DNA of 64,000 nucleotides from Solen grandis (Eukaryota > Mollusca > Bivalvia > Adapedonta > Solenidae): assembly GCA_021229015.1 (NCBI GenBank), contig CM037777.1, forward strand, positions 29,077,584 to 29,141,583, in the 5' to 3' direction. A model generated the notes under the pieces. It was not told where the DNA came from, made no database searches, and saw only the letters and a list, made by a program, of their open reading frames with translations. The first letter of the stretch is position 1; the number at the start of each line of letters is the position of its first letter. Shown here piece by piece: positions 24,554 through 36,689 of this stretch. Both the position numbers and the translations under genes were made by a program.

Positions 24554-25264
24554 AACAAGAGGGCCAAGATGGCCCTGTGTTGCTCACCTGAGTAAGATTG
24601 CTGTGTTGGGCATGATGACAAAAAATGTGGCATCTAAAGTGTATTTCTAACATTTGACTAAGTGACCTAGATTTTGATCCTACCTGAACTGGGAATTCAT
24701 GCAGTCCCCATTCTTATCAAGTTTAATAAAGACTGGTACGAAAATGTAGGCCCCTAGAGTGTTCATATAATTTTTCTAAAATTTGCCCTGGTGACCTACT
24801 TTTTGACCTCATGTGGCCCAGCTTTGAATTCATCCAAGATTTGAGTTAAACAAACTTTATAACCAAGTTACATTAAGGTTAGGCTGAAACTGTGGCCTCT
24901 AGAGTGTTCACAAGGTTTTTCTAAGATTTGACCTGGTGACCTAGTTTTTGACCCCATGTGACCCATTTTCGAACTTATTCAAATTATCATCTAGACAAAC
25001 ACCCTGACCAAATCTAATGAAGATTGGGCTAAAAATGTTGCTTCTAGAGTGTTCACAAGGATTTTCTAAGAGTTGAACTGATGACCTAGTTTTTGAACCC
25101 ACGTGACCCAATTTAAAACTCATCCACGATATCATGTAGACAAACACTGACCAACTGTCATGAAGAATCGGCCAAAACTGTGGCCTCTAGAGTGTTCACA
25201 AGCAATTGTTGACGATAGACAACGGACAAAAAGTGGTCACATAAGTGCTCAGGTGAGCTAAAAA
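24554..25264 (-). mobile_element. AGCTCACC-family element, divergent subfamily
   Basis: Minus-strand copy. On the + strand it opens AACAAGAGGGCCAAGATGGC and closes TGCTCAGGTGAGCTAAAAA. Internal units use GACCTAGTTTTTGACCC and GGCCTCTAGAGTGTTCACA rather than GACCCTGGGGTC, so only the ends are shared with the other copies. Confidence 0.8.
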
Positions 25265-25387
25265 TAAATAATTTCTACTCTCCCTCTTTAATGTACCCGG
25301 TAGGAGAAGTCTGTTTCCTGACAAATAAACTTGGAAAGTGTAGGGCATAATGCACATGAAAAAGATATTTTTGTAAACAAAACTTCA

Positions 25388-26371
25388 AACAAGCGGGCCA
25401 AGATGGCCCTGAATTTTGCTTTCATTTACAAAATAGTCATACTGAATAAAAAATTCATACAGAAGAACAGCAATTTAATTTTAATTCCACGCAAAATGTT
25501 TACATGTCCAAAAAAAAAAAGTTAACCCTAGCGTGTGCCCAATTTTGACCCCAGGGCCATGATTTGAAAACTTGGTTCAGGTCCACAAGGCCAGGTTACA
25601 TACCAAATATCTAAACCCATGATCTTATGGTTTCTGACAAGGATATTTTTTAAAAAAATATCATAATTTATGAAAGTCTGTTAAATCAAGTGACCCCTGG
25701 GGTGGGGCCAATTTTGAACCCAGGGCCATGATTTGATACAAAGTTGGTAGATGGCCATAATGCAATGTTACACACCAAATATTTAAACTCCATGCCTTGT
25801 TGTTTCTGAGAAGAATTTCCCTACTTAAGCCCATGTAAAATCAAGTGACCTCTGGGGCGAGGCCAGTTTTGACCCCAGGGCCATGATTTGAACATACTTG
25901 ATAGATGTCCACAAGGCAATGCTACATACCAAATATCTAAACTCCAGGCCTTGTGGTTTCTGAGAAGATTTTTCCTAGTTTTTTTCCTATATAAGCCTAT
26001 GTAAAATCAAGTGACCCCTGGGGCGGGGCCGATTTTGATCCTAGGGCCATGATTTGAACAAACTTCGTAGAGATCCACTAGACAATGCTAAACACCAAAT
26101 ATCTAAGTTCTAGGCCTTGCAGTTTTGCAGAAGAAGATTTTCAAAGTTTGCATTTTTAAAATCTGTTTTAGCTCCTGTGACCTTTTTTTTCAACCAATCA
26201 AAATAATTTGAACAATCTTGATAGAGGACATCATAAGGATGATTCCTGTGAAGTTTGGTCAAAATCCATTCAGCGGTTTAGGAGATGTTGTTTAAAGGAA
26301 ACTGTTGACGCCGGACACATGCACGGACGACGGACAAAAGGTGTTCACAAAAGCTCACCAAAAGCTAAAAA
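25388..26371 (-). mobile_element. AGCTCACC-family element
   Basis: Minus-strand copy with decayed terminal hairpins (AACAAGCGGGCCAAGATGGC; AAAGCTCACCAAAAGCTAAA). Four internal units with GGGGCGGGGCC...TTTTGATCC. Confidence 0.78.
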
Positions 26372-26405
26372 TCGGTTAAATTTAGAAAACGACATTTACC
26401 CTAAG

Positions 26406-26733
26406 CAGGGCTCAAATTTATTTTTTTTCCCCATTTGCAAAAAAATGCAAGTGCCTTGAATGTCAACTTGCAAATTCCCAGTCTTACTCGCAAATTATGT
26501 AACTTTCATGGAAATTATTTCCAATGGGCTTGTATATTATCAGGATCACCAGTTTTGATGTTTTTGATTATTCTATTTAAGTTATCTCATTCATACATGT
26601 TTAAAAAAAAATGTTTAAGCCAAAACTTTCACTTGCAAAAAAATGCTAGTGGTTTAAATCATAATTTGCAAAATTCATTTTCTACTTGCATTTTGCTGAA
26701 ATGCTGAAATGCAAGTGTTTATTTTGAGCCCTG
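26406..26733. mobile_element. CAGGGCTCAAA MITE with 6-bp target duplication
   Basis: Ends CAGGGCTCAAA and TTTTGAGCCCTG, with CCTAAG directly on both sides. The interior is partly palindromic around TTGCAAAAAAATGC / GCATTTTGCTG-like segments. Not coding. Confidence 0.8.
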
Positions 26734-27014
26734 CCTAAGGACATGTTCTGCAAAATGGCATCTTCACCAGTTTACGGTAGCAATTTCGTAAGTTCACCCT
26801 ATGCAGGAATAGTGAATGAATCTAAATATAGGTTTTATCAACTATAGTTTCAATACGGCGTCCGTCGTCAACATTTAACTTAAAACGACATCTTCTCCTT
26901 AACCACTGGGCCAATTTTAAAGAAACTTCACAGGAATGTTCCTTGGGTCAAGCCCCTTCATAGCTGTTCAAAGAATCTGATTCCATTCAGAACTCTGGTT
27001 GCCATGGCAATAGA

Positions 27015-28570
27015 AACAAGAGGGCCATGATGGCCCTGAATCGCTCACCTGAGTACCATTGCTTCAACTGATGTCAAGGTTTTTAAACAGACAAGGATTC
27101 TGATATAACTTAATCTAAAACATTTTACCCCTGACAATACTACACACCAAATATCTAAGCAATGGGCCATATGGTTTCAGAGAAGACTTGGGCGCAGGGT
27201 CATTTATCACCGTAGGGCCAAGACTTTGAAAATCTTTGTAATGAACCATTAGATGCTACTACATACCAAAAATCTTAGCTCTAGGCCTTATTGATTCATA
27301 GAAGAAGATTTTTTAAGATTTTCCTATTTAACTCTATGTAAAACAAGTGACCCCTGGTGTGGGGTCATTTATCACCATAGGGCTATGATTTGTACAATCT
27401 TGGTAGTGGCCCATAAGATGATGCTACATACCAAATATCTAAGCTCTAGGCCTTATTGATTCATAGAAGAAGATTTTTTAAGATTTTCCTATATAACTCT
27501 ATGTAAAACAAGTGACCCCTGGTGCGGGGTCATTTATCACCATAGGGCTATGATTTGTACAATCTTAGTAGTGGCCCATAAGATGATGCTTCATACCAAA
27601 TATCTAAGCTCTAGGCCTTATGCATTCATGGAAGAAGATTTTTTAAGATTTTCCTATATAACTCTATGTAAAACAAGTGACCCCTGGTGCGGGGTCATTT
27701 ATCACCATAGGGCTATGATTTGTACAATCTTGGTAGTGGCCCATAAGATGATGCTTCATACCAAATATCTAAGCTCTAGGCCTTATGCATTCATGGAAGA
27801 AGATTTTTTAAGATTTTCCTATATAACTCTATGTAAAACAAGTGACCCCTGGTGCGGGGTCATTTATCACCATAGGGCTATGATTTGTACAATCTTAGTA
27901 GTGGCCCATAAGATGATGCTACATACCAAATATCTAAGCTCTAGGCCTTATGGATTCATAGAAGAAGATTTTTTAAGATTTTTCTATATAACTCTATGTA
28001 AAACAAGTGACCCCTGGTGCGGGGTCATTTATCACCATAGGGCTATGATTTGTACAATCTTGTAGTGGCCCATAAGATGATGCTACATACCAAAAATCAA
28101 AAGGCTAGGCCTTGTGGTTTCGGAGAAGAAGATTTTTTCAAGTTTTTCCTATATTAGCCTATGTGAAATCAAGTGACCCTGGGGCGGGGCCAATTTTGAC
28201 CCCAGGGTCATAATTTGTACAATCCTGGTAGACAGTCATAAGATCATGCTACCTACCAAAAATCAAAAGGCTAGGCCTTGTGGTTTCAGAGAAGAAGATT
28301 TTTTAAATTTTCATTTTTAAAATCTATTTTTAGCTCCTGTGACCTAATTATGCGATGGACCAGAACCATTTATACAACTTTAGTAGAGCTTCATCCAAGG
28401 AACATTCCTGCAAAATATTTTTCAAATTGGCCAAGCCGTTTAGGAGGAGATGTTGTTTGAAGCAATTGTTGACGCCGGACGCACGCACGCACGGACGCAC
28501 GGACGCCGGACAAAAGGCGATCAGAAAAGCTCACCTTGAGCACGTTGTGCTCATGTGAGCTAAAAAAAAA
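27015..28570 (-). mobile_element. AGCTCACC-family element with an expanded 165-bp array
   Basis: Minus-strand copy, both ends present (AACAAGAGGGCCATGATGGC; TGAGCTAAAAAAAAA). Contains five near-identical 165-bp units. Ends back-to-back with a + strand, 5'-truncated copy at 28571. Confidence 0.85.
27330..28075. repeat. 165-bp tandem array (five units)
   Basis: The anchor GTAAAACAAGTGACCCCTGG recurs at 27338, 27503, 27668, 27833 and 27998, exactly 165 bases apart. Since 165 is divisible by three, a 171-codon open frame runs through it (27550-28065) as 55-residue repeats; this is a by-product, not a gene. Confidence 0.92.
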
Positions 28571-29565
28571 ACATATGAAAATTTTGAAAATCTTTTCCTC
28601 CAAAACTACTGGCAAGTTATTTGGCACAGATGTTCCTTGGGTCACTCTCTACCAAGATTGTTCAAATTATTTTGATCCGTTGAAAACATGGCTGCCAGGG
28701 GGCAGAGCCCGTTTTCCTTGTATGTATATAGTAAAAACTTCAAATATCTTATCCTCCAAAACTACAGGCAAGATTTCAAAGTTATTTGGCACAGATGTTC
28801 CTTGTGTCATTCTCTACTAAGATTGTTCAAATTATTTTGATCCGTTTAAAAACATGGCTGCCAGGGGTTGGAGCCCGTTTTCCTTATATGTATATAGTAA
28901 AAACTAATATCTTCTCCTCTAAAAGAACTGGCTGGATTTCAAAGTTATTTTGCACAGATGTTCCTTGGATCACTCTCAACCAAGATTGTTCAAATTATTT
29001 TGATCCGTTAAAAAACATGGCCACCAGGGGGCGGAGCCTGATTTCCATATATAAATGTAGTGCAAATTTGAAAAATCTTCTTGGCTTAAAGTACTGGCTG
29101 GATTTCGAAGTTATTTGGCACAGATGTTCCTTAAGTCACTCTCTACCAAGATTGTTCAAATTATTTTGATTTATTGAAAAACATGGCCACCAAGGGGCGC
29201 AGCCCGTTTACCTTCTACATGTATGTATATAGTAAAAACTTTAAAAAATCTTCTCCTCCAAAAGAGCTTTCTGGATTTCAAAGTTTTTTGGCACAGATGA
29301 TCCTTAGGTCACTCTTTACCAAGATTGTTCAAATCATTTTGATCCGTTGAAAAACATGGCTGCCAGGGAGCTAAGCCCATTTTCCTTATATGTAAATAGT
29401 ACAAATTTGAAAATTCTTCTATGTCCTTAAGTACTCACTCGATTTATGGCTGGTAGAGGGCAGAGCCCATTTTCCACAATATCATAAGATATTTGCTGTT
29501 TCTTTTCCTCCCACTAATACCTGGTTCTCAGGTGAGCAAACTAGGGCCATCGTGACCCTCTTGTT
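28571..29565 (+). mobile_element. AGCTCACC-family element, 5'-truncated, different internal unit
   Basis: Ends CAGGTGAGC...GGGCCATCGTGACCCTCTTGTT. Internal units of 163-173 bp carry TTCAAATTATTTTGATCCG and CATGGCTGCCAGGGG (anchors near 28659, 28826, 28989, 29152, 29325). No start hairpin; it abuts the inverted copy at 28570. Confidence 0.75.
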
Positions 29566-30267
29566 TATGATTGTTGTTTTGGGTGACATTGTCAGAGCTC
29601 AAAATTAACACTCACATTTTGGCAAATTGCGAGTAGAAAATGAAGTTTGCGAATAATGTTTTAAACCACTAGCCTTTTTTGCGAGTGAAAATTGTGGCTT
29701 AAACATTTTCATAAACATGTCTAAATGAGATAATTTCAGTAAGATAATCAAGAACATCATCAAAACTAAACAATCCTAGCATATTTTTAATATCAAAAGC
29801 AAAATTCACACCAGTAATTTGTTGTATGACTAAAATGCTGGTCCAGTCTGTCGACTACGGTACACAACAACGGTACACAACACACGAACACATATATGTT
29901 AAAACATCTGCTGTTTTCAATTAATATTTCCCCTTATGAATATTAATACTTGATATCGCTTTATTTTCTAATTATTATTCTTCTGATTATTAAAGTTTAA
30001 AATAACAATATTAATTTAATTTTCAATCAATAAAACTTATCCAAACCCTCGTAATGACCATGGAATCCTTTTTCTTACATTAGTCCCTTTTGATCATCAA
30101 TTGACCAATGTCAAAATGAAAAATATCCAACTTTTTTTATATTGCATCTTGTGATGCACAGAATCTGAAATCGACAAACCTAAGAAAGCACATAGATCTA
30201 ACGCACTGGCGATAAAAACAGTGAAGCGATGGGAGAAGGAGTTGGTTGTCAAAATTAAAATAAATTC

Positions 30268-31158
30268 CGGGCTCAAAATTAACACTCGCATTTTTGGCAA
30301 AATGCGAGTAGAAAAACAAGAGGGCCAGGATGGCCCTGAATCGCTCACCTGAGAAACAGTGCCTTCATTGACAGAATACATAAACCATGCCGAAGAAGTG
30401 ACCCCTTGAGCAGGGCAAATTGTGACCCCAGGGCCATGATTTGAACAAACTTGGTAGAGGTCTACTAGGCTATGTTACACACTAAATATTTAAACTCCAG
30501 GCCATGTGGTTTCTGACAAGATGATTTTTCTAGTTTTTCTTATTTAAATCTGGGGCGGGGCCAATTTTGACCTTGGGCCATGATTTTAACAAACTTGGTA
30601 GTGCTTCACTAGACAATGCCACACATCAAATATCTAAGCTCCAGGCCTTGTGGTTTCTGACAAGAAGATTTTTCTAGTTTTTCCTATATAAGTCTATGTA
30701 AAATCAAGTGACCCTTGGGGCAGGGCCAATTTTGACCCCAGGGTCATTATTTGAACAACTTGGTTATGGTCCAGTAGACAATGCCACACGCCAAATATCT
30801 AAGCTCCAGGCCTTGTGGTTTCGGAGAAGATTTTTAAAAAAATTCTCTTTTAAAATCTATTTTTAGCTCCTGTGACCCAGATATGCAATGGACCAGAACC
30901 ATTTGAACAACTTTGGTAGAGCTTCATGCAAGGAACATCATAGGCAAGTTTGATCAAGTTTGGCCAGTTGGTTTCAGAGGAGATGTCATTTGAAACAATT
31001 GTGGACGCCGGATGGACGAGGGACGCAGGACAGCCATTGATCCTGAAAGATCACATGATCACTACGTGCTCAGGTGAGCTAAAAAAGTTTGCCAGTTATG
31101 TATTAAACCACTCCTATATTTTTGCGAGTGGGAAAAAATATCAAATTTGAGCCCTGAT
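30268..31158. mobile_element. CAGGGCTCAAA-type MITE split by an AGCTCACC element
   Basis: Left piece GGGCTCAAAATTAACACTCG at 30268, right piece ending CAAATTTGAGCCCTG near 31157. Removal of 30315-31085 restores the ...GCGAGTAGAAAA...AGTTTGCC... interior. A related copy starts at about 29596. Confidence 0.75.
30315..31085 (-). mobile_element. AGCTCACC-family element inside a CAGGGCTCAAA-type MITE
   Basis: Minus-strand copy with both ends (AACAAGAGGGCCAGGATGGC; CAGGTGAGCTAAAAAA). The flanks GCGAGTAGAAAA and AGTTTGCC are the two halves of a MITE whose uninterrupted form is seen at about 29630-29660. Confidence 0.85.
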
Positions 31159-32725
31159 TGTGTCTATATGGGTATTGCTAGATATTATACACAGTTAAAT
31201 TAAATTTTTAGTTAATGACCATCTGTGAAGAAGCTGCTTTAGAGTAATGAAGGCTACCAACCCCCTGGGTGTCTTAATTTTCAAGGGATCAACTTAATTT
31301 TAAAAATTATGGTAGATGAGGTGACCATTTGTGGCCAATAAAATTTAATTCTGACTATTGGTTTCAGGAGAATATTTTTTTAATTTTTTCTTTTAAATAA
31401 AATTATTTTGGTTGCCTCAATTTCTACCTAATGGTTTCAGAAAAGAAGTCTTTTATGAAAATTGTTGATGACAATAAACAATGGATAAAGAGTGATCACA
31501 ACAGCTAACCTTGAACATGTTGTTGATCACTTGATAATGAAATGGACATGTTTTTCTTAAGGAAATGGATTCAGACATTTTCTTTCATTACATTTTTTAT
31601 TCATTACCATTTGAATAGTCACAGTGACAGTTTTAAAATTAAACAACTTTCATGAAAACAAATGTTGTAGAAAATAACAAAAGACATATATTGTGCATTG
31701 TAAATTTGAATGTATAAAAAAGCAAACATTTTTTGTGAAAAGGCATACCCATATATTCACTGTCATATTCTAAGCATCTTTGGCTGGTAGATATATGGTA
31801 AGGTCATTGGAAATGAACACCTACAGCAGTATGAAACATATCTTACACAAAAATTGTTTCAATCTGAACATTTTTTTTCAGCCACGTCCCATTTTCTGTT
31901 GATATCACATGCAGAGTGAAATCTAAACTGGCATCACAAGCTGGCACTGGCACACAGGTTAACTACCAGTAAATGACCCTTGACAGGTCATATAATGATA
32001 GGTCAGAGTCAAAAGTCTGGATGATGGCAAGTTTATCAGTGAGGTATTTTTGAGGATAGCTGTACCATCTCAATGTGGAAAGGAAAGCATTTGGCAAAAT
32101 GTGTTTTAATATTTGGGTTTTATTTTTGAATCTCATTACAGGGGTGTCAGTATTGATCATGACTTGTGATTAACAGCTTACAAAACATGTCATAAGCAAG
32201 ATTTGATTTAAGAAAGCAAGTCAATATTTATGCCTAACAGGGGTCACTACGCTGACCTTGTTATATAAAACTTCTTCAGAGCAGGATCAAGTTGTGTAAA
32301 CTCAAGGTCATAATCCACGTTAAGTAAGGGTTTTGAATATGATAGGTATTCATCAAGAAACAACCTCTTCTGGACTATCAAGGGAGTTCTTTGCAAGCAA
32401 CATATACATTGACTGGAATCAATACTTTTCTCTTAAAATGAAACACAGAGAAGTCAATTTAACGTAACAAATGAAAAATTATTTATTTTCTAATGGCAGA
32501 CTCCAGTATTGTTGATGTGCATAAATCTTGTCTTGAGTAAATATTATTTACATTGTCTATCTTAAACCTAATACAAATATGCTATATACCAAACCATGAC
32601 ATAATTACAAGGTTTTAGATATACACTGAGTAATGTAACAGTCAATTGTGTACATGATCCTACTGTATTAACAATGGAGGAAGGGGGTGTTACTTGACTC
32701 CCTTGAAAAACAAAGGGAGTAACTC
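31159..32725. other. Unannotated AT-rich sequence
   Basis: Apart from the exon candidate at 31882-31957, nothing recognisable. It may be intron of the RhoGAP gene. Confidence 0.3.
31882..31957 (+). CDS. Candidate internal exon, unidentified
   Basis: Follows a strong acceptor (T-tract then CAG) and ends CAG|GTTAAC. After one base the 25 codons are open (HVPFSVDITCRVKSKL...). Length 76 nt. I do not recognise the protein. It lies on the same strand and upstream of the RhoGAP exons and might belong to that gene or to none. Confidence 0.2.
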
Positions 32726-32825
32726 NNNNNNNNNNNNNNNNNNNNNNNNNNNNNNNNNNNNNNNNNNNNNNNNNNNNNNNNNNNNNNNNNNNNNNNNNNN
32801 NNNNNNNNNNNNNNNNNNNNNNNNN
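32726..32825. other. Assembly gap (100 N)
   Basis: Exactly 100 unknown bases, the conventional placeholder for a gap of unknown size. Not biology. Confidence 0.99.
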
Positions 32826-33290
32826 AAATAATACCTGAAATCCACAGCATGCAATTAATTGTTTTCCATGAATATGATATCAAACTTCAAGGAATATTAC
32901 AAAACCCTGATAATACCTTATTTCTGGATACATCCTACATTGACAGTCTAACTGTTGGCCCCCATGCTATGAATTTCATTATAACCACTCAGAGCTATCC
33001 AACAATGCATAATTATGTATAAAAAATAACAGGTTTCAAATTAAATCACAGTCTCCTCTAAATCTAGGTCAATTCCATTTTAGCAACACTGATTAAAAGT
33101 CCAGCTAGGATGCTAAATTTACACTTTTTTTGTTTGTTTTAATAAATTAAAATTCCATTTCCTCAGTCCTGCATACCACAATGTAAGGCAAAACTGATTA
33201 AGGTTGGTCGAGAACCAGGATTAACTTCCTGAACAAGTTTTTTTCTCAATGTTTTTATCATCTGTATTAAGAAAAGGTCAAAAAAAGGTA

Positions 33291-33771
33291 TACTGTAAAA
33301 TTATTCGTTTTTGCCAACATTAAAATATTGTAGTAAAGCAAATTTATTTTTTGTACATTTATTTCTGGATTCATGTTCTAGAGAACTGATAAATTTTTGT
33401 TGATTTTGGGTATGGTTTTATCAGCAAATATTGGGGGCCTCCGTGTCCGAGAGGGTAAAGTCGCTGACTTTAACACTCACTCAGCCTCTCACCGAATGGG
33501 TTCAAATCCCGGCAGGGTCATTCAGATTTTCATGTGAAGAAGCTTTTCAGCTGGCTTGCGATAGTTCTGTTGTTCTACACGGATGCCTCCGTGCATTCGG
33601 GGTCTTCCTCCACCTCTCGAAGTGATGGTAAACTCAAAAAGTCAAGTCATGTTCTAGAAAACTTGCGGTCTACTAAATAGTTTTCATGGGGATTAATATT
33701 TGTGGGTAAATTAAGCCACCCACAAAATCAATGAAAATTAGTCTCCCACAAAAATGAATGATTCTACAGTA
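33291..33771 (+). mobile_element. Palindromic MITE with an embedded SINE
   Basis: Ends TACTGTAAAATTATTC at 33291 and its complement GAATGATTCTACAGTA at 33756-33771, a 16-base imperfect TIR. Internal halves are partly complementary (TTTGTGGG/CCCACAAA). A SINE lies at about 33431-33632. Confidence 0.7.
33431..33632 (+). mobile_element. tRNA-derived SINE (class II tRNA-like head, conserved core)
   Basis: The head GCCTCCGTGTCCGAGAGGG resembles a Ser/Leu-type tRNA with box A, and GGTTCAAATCCC is box B. The core TTTTCATGTGAAGAAGC...CAGCTGGCTTGCG and GGTCTTCCTCCACC follows. I associate this core with the MetaSINE superfamily (from memory, not searched). Confidence 0.75.
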
Positions 33772-34026
33772 CGCATCTTGCCAAGGCTTGCTCCTGTCAT
33801 CAACCAGAAACCCTCCGGTTTCATCAACTGGACACCCTCCGGTTGAATCCTTCATATCTTCAATCTGACCCAATGATAGACCTTATTAAACCTTTACCTC
33901 ATGAGTACTCATTATGTAAATTTATGGCTTGATGAATATTCATTTACTAGACTTTTATAAAGAAGGCAGCTGCCTGATCTTGATCTACTCTATATGATGT
34001 TAAGACATATCTATATCAGGTAAAGG

Positions 34027-34211
34027 GTTAACCCTTTCCCTCATAGAGGAAACCATTAAAAGACCTATGCGAACAGCATAAAACCAGATCAGCCTGCGAG
34101 TAAATTTTGTAATTAAATTTGGTAAGGTTTAACTGTGGATTTCTACAGATCAGGCTTTATGTGGTACCTATTGAGTGCGTCAAAATGAGTTTATATGAGG
34201 GAAAGGGTTAA
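34027..34211. mobile_element. Copy of the CCCTTTCCCTCAT MITE
   Basis: TTAACCCTTTCCCTCATAGA to TATGAGGGAAAGGGTTAA, shorter than the 57829 copy because the central CTGCGAGTAA palindrome is deleted on one side. Confidence 0.8.
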
Positions 34212-34231
34212 ATCATTGTATGATCAAGCAT

Positions 34232-34400
34232 CTTGGAGACCCTGATTAGAAAACATCTTCAAGGAGCAGTCTGCTTGGAGAACCTGATCAGAAAACATCT
34301 TCAAGGAGAAGTCTGCTTGGAGACCCTGATCAGAAAACATCTTCAAGGAGCAGTCTGCTTGGAGACCCTGATCAGAAAACACCTTATAGGAGCAGTCTGC
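34232..34400. repeat. 42-bp minisatellite, four units
   Basis: Unit CTTGGAGACCCTGATCAGAA then AACATCTTCAAGGAGCAGTCTG, starting at 34232, 34274, 34316, 34358. A 42-bp period (14 codons) keeps several frames open. Confidence 0.9.
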
Positions 34401-34647
34401 TCTATTTGCAAATGTGTCTATATGAGGCATAGGGTTAATCTATTTTATTTGAAAATACTGGAAAGTTTTCAACCCTTACCATGTTAGTTGTCTGTTTTGG
34501 ACTGTACCATTAGTTGTTTCTGGTGGTGCTTGTGGAAAATTTATTGACTGATTAATGAACAGTGCAGACCATGATAAGAATGCACATGTGTGCAGACTGA
34601 TCTTTGTCTGTGCTGGTCTGTACTGGTTGCAGAGTGCCCAAGGAATT

Positions 34648-36687
34648 AACAAGAGGCCCATAGGGCCACAAATCGCTCACCTGAGTACCAGTCTGCTCTA
34701 TATGCAACCTAGTATACATATATCATACTGATATACATGTTTCTCAGGAACTTGACAGTTTTTCTTACCCATTTTAACAATAGTATGGAAAAAAACAGTG
34801 ATCATGAGATTTCAGCGTGGTACTGCTGATTGAAAATGGACAAAAAGAGAGATGGTCCTTAACCTTTTCCCTCATAAAAACTCATTTTGACGCCCTTTAT
34901 AGGTACCACATAAATCCTGATCTGCAGAAAGCCCCACTTAAACCTTTTCAAATTTAATTGTAAAATCCTCATCCCCAGACCACTAAGGAGCAGCAAACAG
35001 CATAAAACCTGATCAGCCTGCGAGTAACAGTTGGACTTGCAGGCTGATTAGGTTTTATGCTACTCACATAGGTATTTTATAGATCTCTATAAGGAAAAGG
35101 GTTAATTATTATGAAATAAGTTGCAATTTATTACAAAGTGTTTTTAATCATTCGTTTGTGTTTTTTAAGAGGTGTTTGGTAATCCCTGTGTACTGGAACA
35201 CTGACATGAACCAAAGTAAAGGCAGACAATCTGCATATTCACCCCCCCCCCCCCAATCACTTTAATGATGATGTTGATGCTGCTGCTGATTTAGGATAGT
35301 ATGAATAACCCTTATATCTCTATAGGTGGCTTTGTGTAAAACTAGCCTAGTATCTCATATACATAGTAGAAGGTAATGTAGTTTTGCACTAACTCAGTGG
35401 GGCAACAAAGTCCAGAAAATGTGACCTCTGCCAGAAGGTCAGACTAAGCTATAGGAATGGTATTTGTGGTAATGTTATCTTCTCCACCTCTGCATATGTA
35501 GTGGAATCACCCAAATGACCTATCAGACTAGTGGACTAATTCTCATCTAAGGGTACAATTTATTTTTTTGTTTCTAGCTGTTTTTTTCTCTCTCTCTCTC
35601 TCTGTTAGACTTCTCTCTCTTTAATAAGTGGCCTTTTAATTTAATGTAACTTTTTGCATTTTATTAAGCTACCAAGACATATTTCTTGTTTTGTTTATGA
35701 GCTGATGCATTCTTTTTATGCATAAATGTAACAAAATATCACACTTAAAAATATTCAACTTCTGTAAATCTGATCTGTAAAGGATCAACTTTTGGAGAGG
35801 TAGCCTGAACTGCAGAAAAGCTACAGTTAAACATTACCAATTTTCATAGTAAAAACCTCATCACCAGACCACTGAGGAGCAGCAAACAGTATAAAACCAA
35901 ATCAGCCAGCAAGTTACTTGTAGGCTTGTACAATTTATTTTAAAATCTGGCCAGTAGTTTTGAAGAAGATGATTTTTAAAGTTTTCATATTTTTTTTCTT
36001 TTTGTTGCCATGATACATGGATCAAGTTTATTTTAGCAACTTTTGTGAAGGTTGACCCAAGGATCATCCCTGCCAAGTTTAATCAAATTCTGTCTAGTGG
36101 TTTCAGAGGAGATGTTGTTTAAAGGTTTCTCTAAATACATATAAGGCAAATAAGCCCCGCCCCTGGCGGCCATGTTTTTTTACGGATCGGAATAATTTTA
36201 GCAACTTTGGTAGAGGTTGACCCAAGGAACATCTGTACCAATTTATTTTAAAATCTGGCCAGTAGTTTTGAAGAAGATGATTTTTAAAGTTTTTATTTTT
36301 TTTTCTCTTTTTGTTGCCATGGCAACCAGAGTTCTACATGGATCAAGTTTATTTTAGCAACTTTTGTGAAGGTTGACCCAAGGATCATCCCTGCCAAGTT
36401 TAATCAAATTCTGTCCAGTGGTTTCAGAGGAGATGTTGTTTAAAGGTTTCTCTATATACATATAAGGCAAACAAGCCCCGCCTCTGGCAGCCATGTTTTT
36501 TTACGGATCAGAATAATTTTAGCAACTTTGGTAGAACATTCCTGCCAAGTTTCATTAAATTCTGTCATGCGGTTTCAGAGGAGATGTCGTTTAAAGCAAA
36601 TTGTTGACGACGCACGACGACGCACGACGGACGAAGGGCGATCACAAAAGCTCACCTTGAGCACGTTGTGCTCAGGTGAGCTAAAAA
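34648..36687 (-). mobile_element. AGCTCACC-family element with inserted MITEs
   Basis: Minus-strand copy. One end AACAAGAGGCCCATAGGGCC (34648), other end AGCACGTTGTGCTCAGGTGA then GCTAAAAA (36687). Contains two direct units of about 311 bp (TTTATTTTAAAATCTGGCCA at about 35929 and 36240). A CCCTTTCCCTCAT MITE (34860-35104) and a partial one (35790-35925) lie inside. Confidence 0.75.
34860..35104. mobile_element. Copy of the CCCTTTCCCTCAT MITE
   Basis: TTAACCTTTTCCCTCATAA to AAGGAAAAGGGTTAA, with the GACGCCCTTTATAGGTACCA block and the internal GCAGGCTGATTAGG arm. Diverged at the ends. Confidence 0.75.
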
Positions 36688-36689
36688 GG

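Noticed and set aside
27550..28065. 171-codon open frame with 55-residue repeats
   Set aside because: It is the 165-bp tandem array of a mobile element read in one frame. 165 is divisible by three, so openness is automatic. No start context or domain.
34224..34487. Open frames on both strands with KHLQGAVCLE-type repeats
   Set aside because: Product of the 42-bp minisatellite (14 codons per unit).
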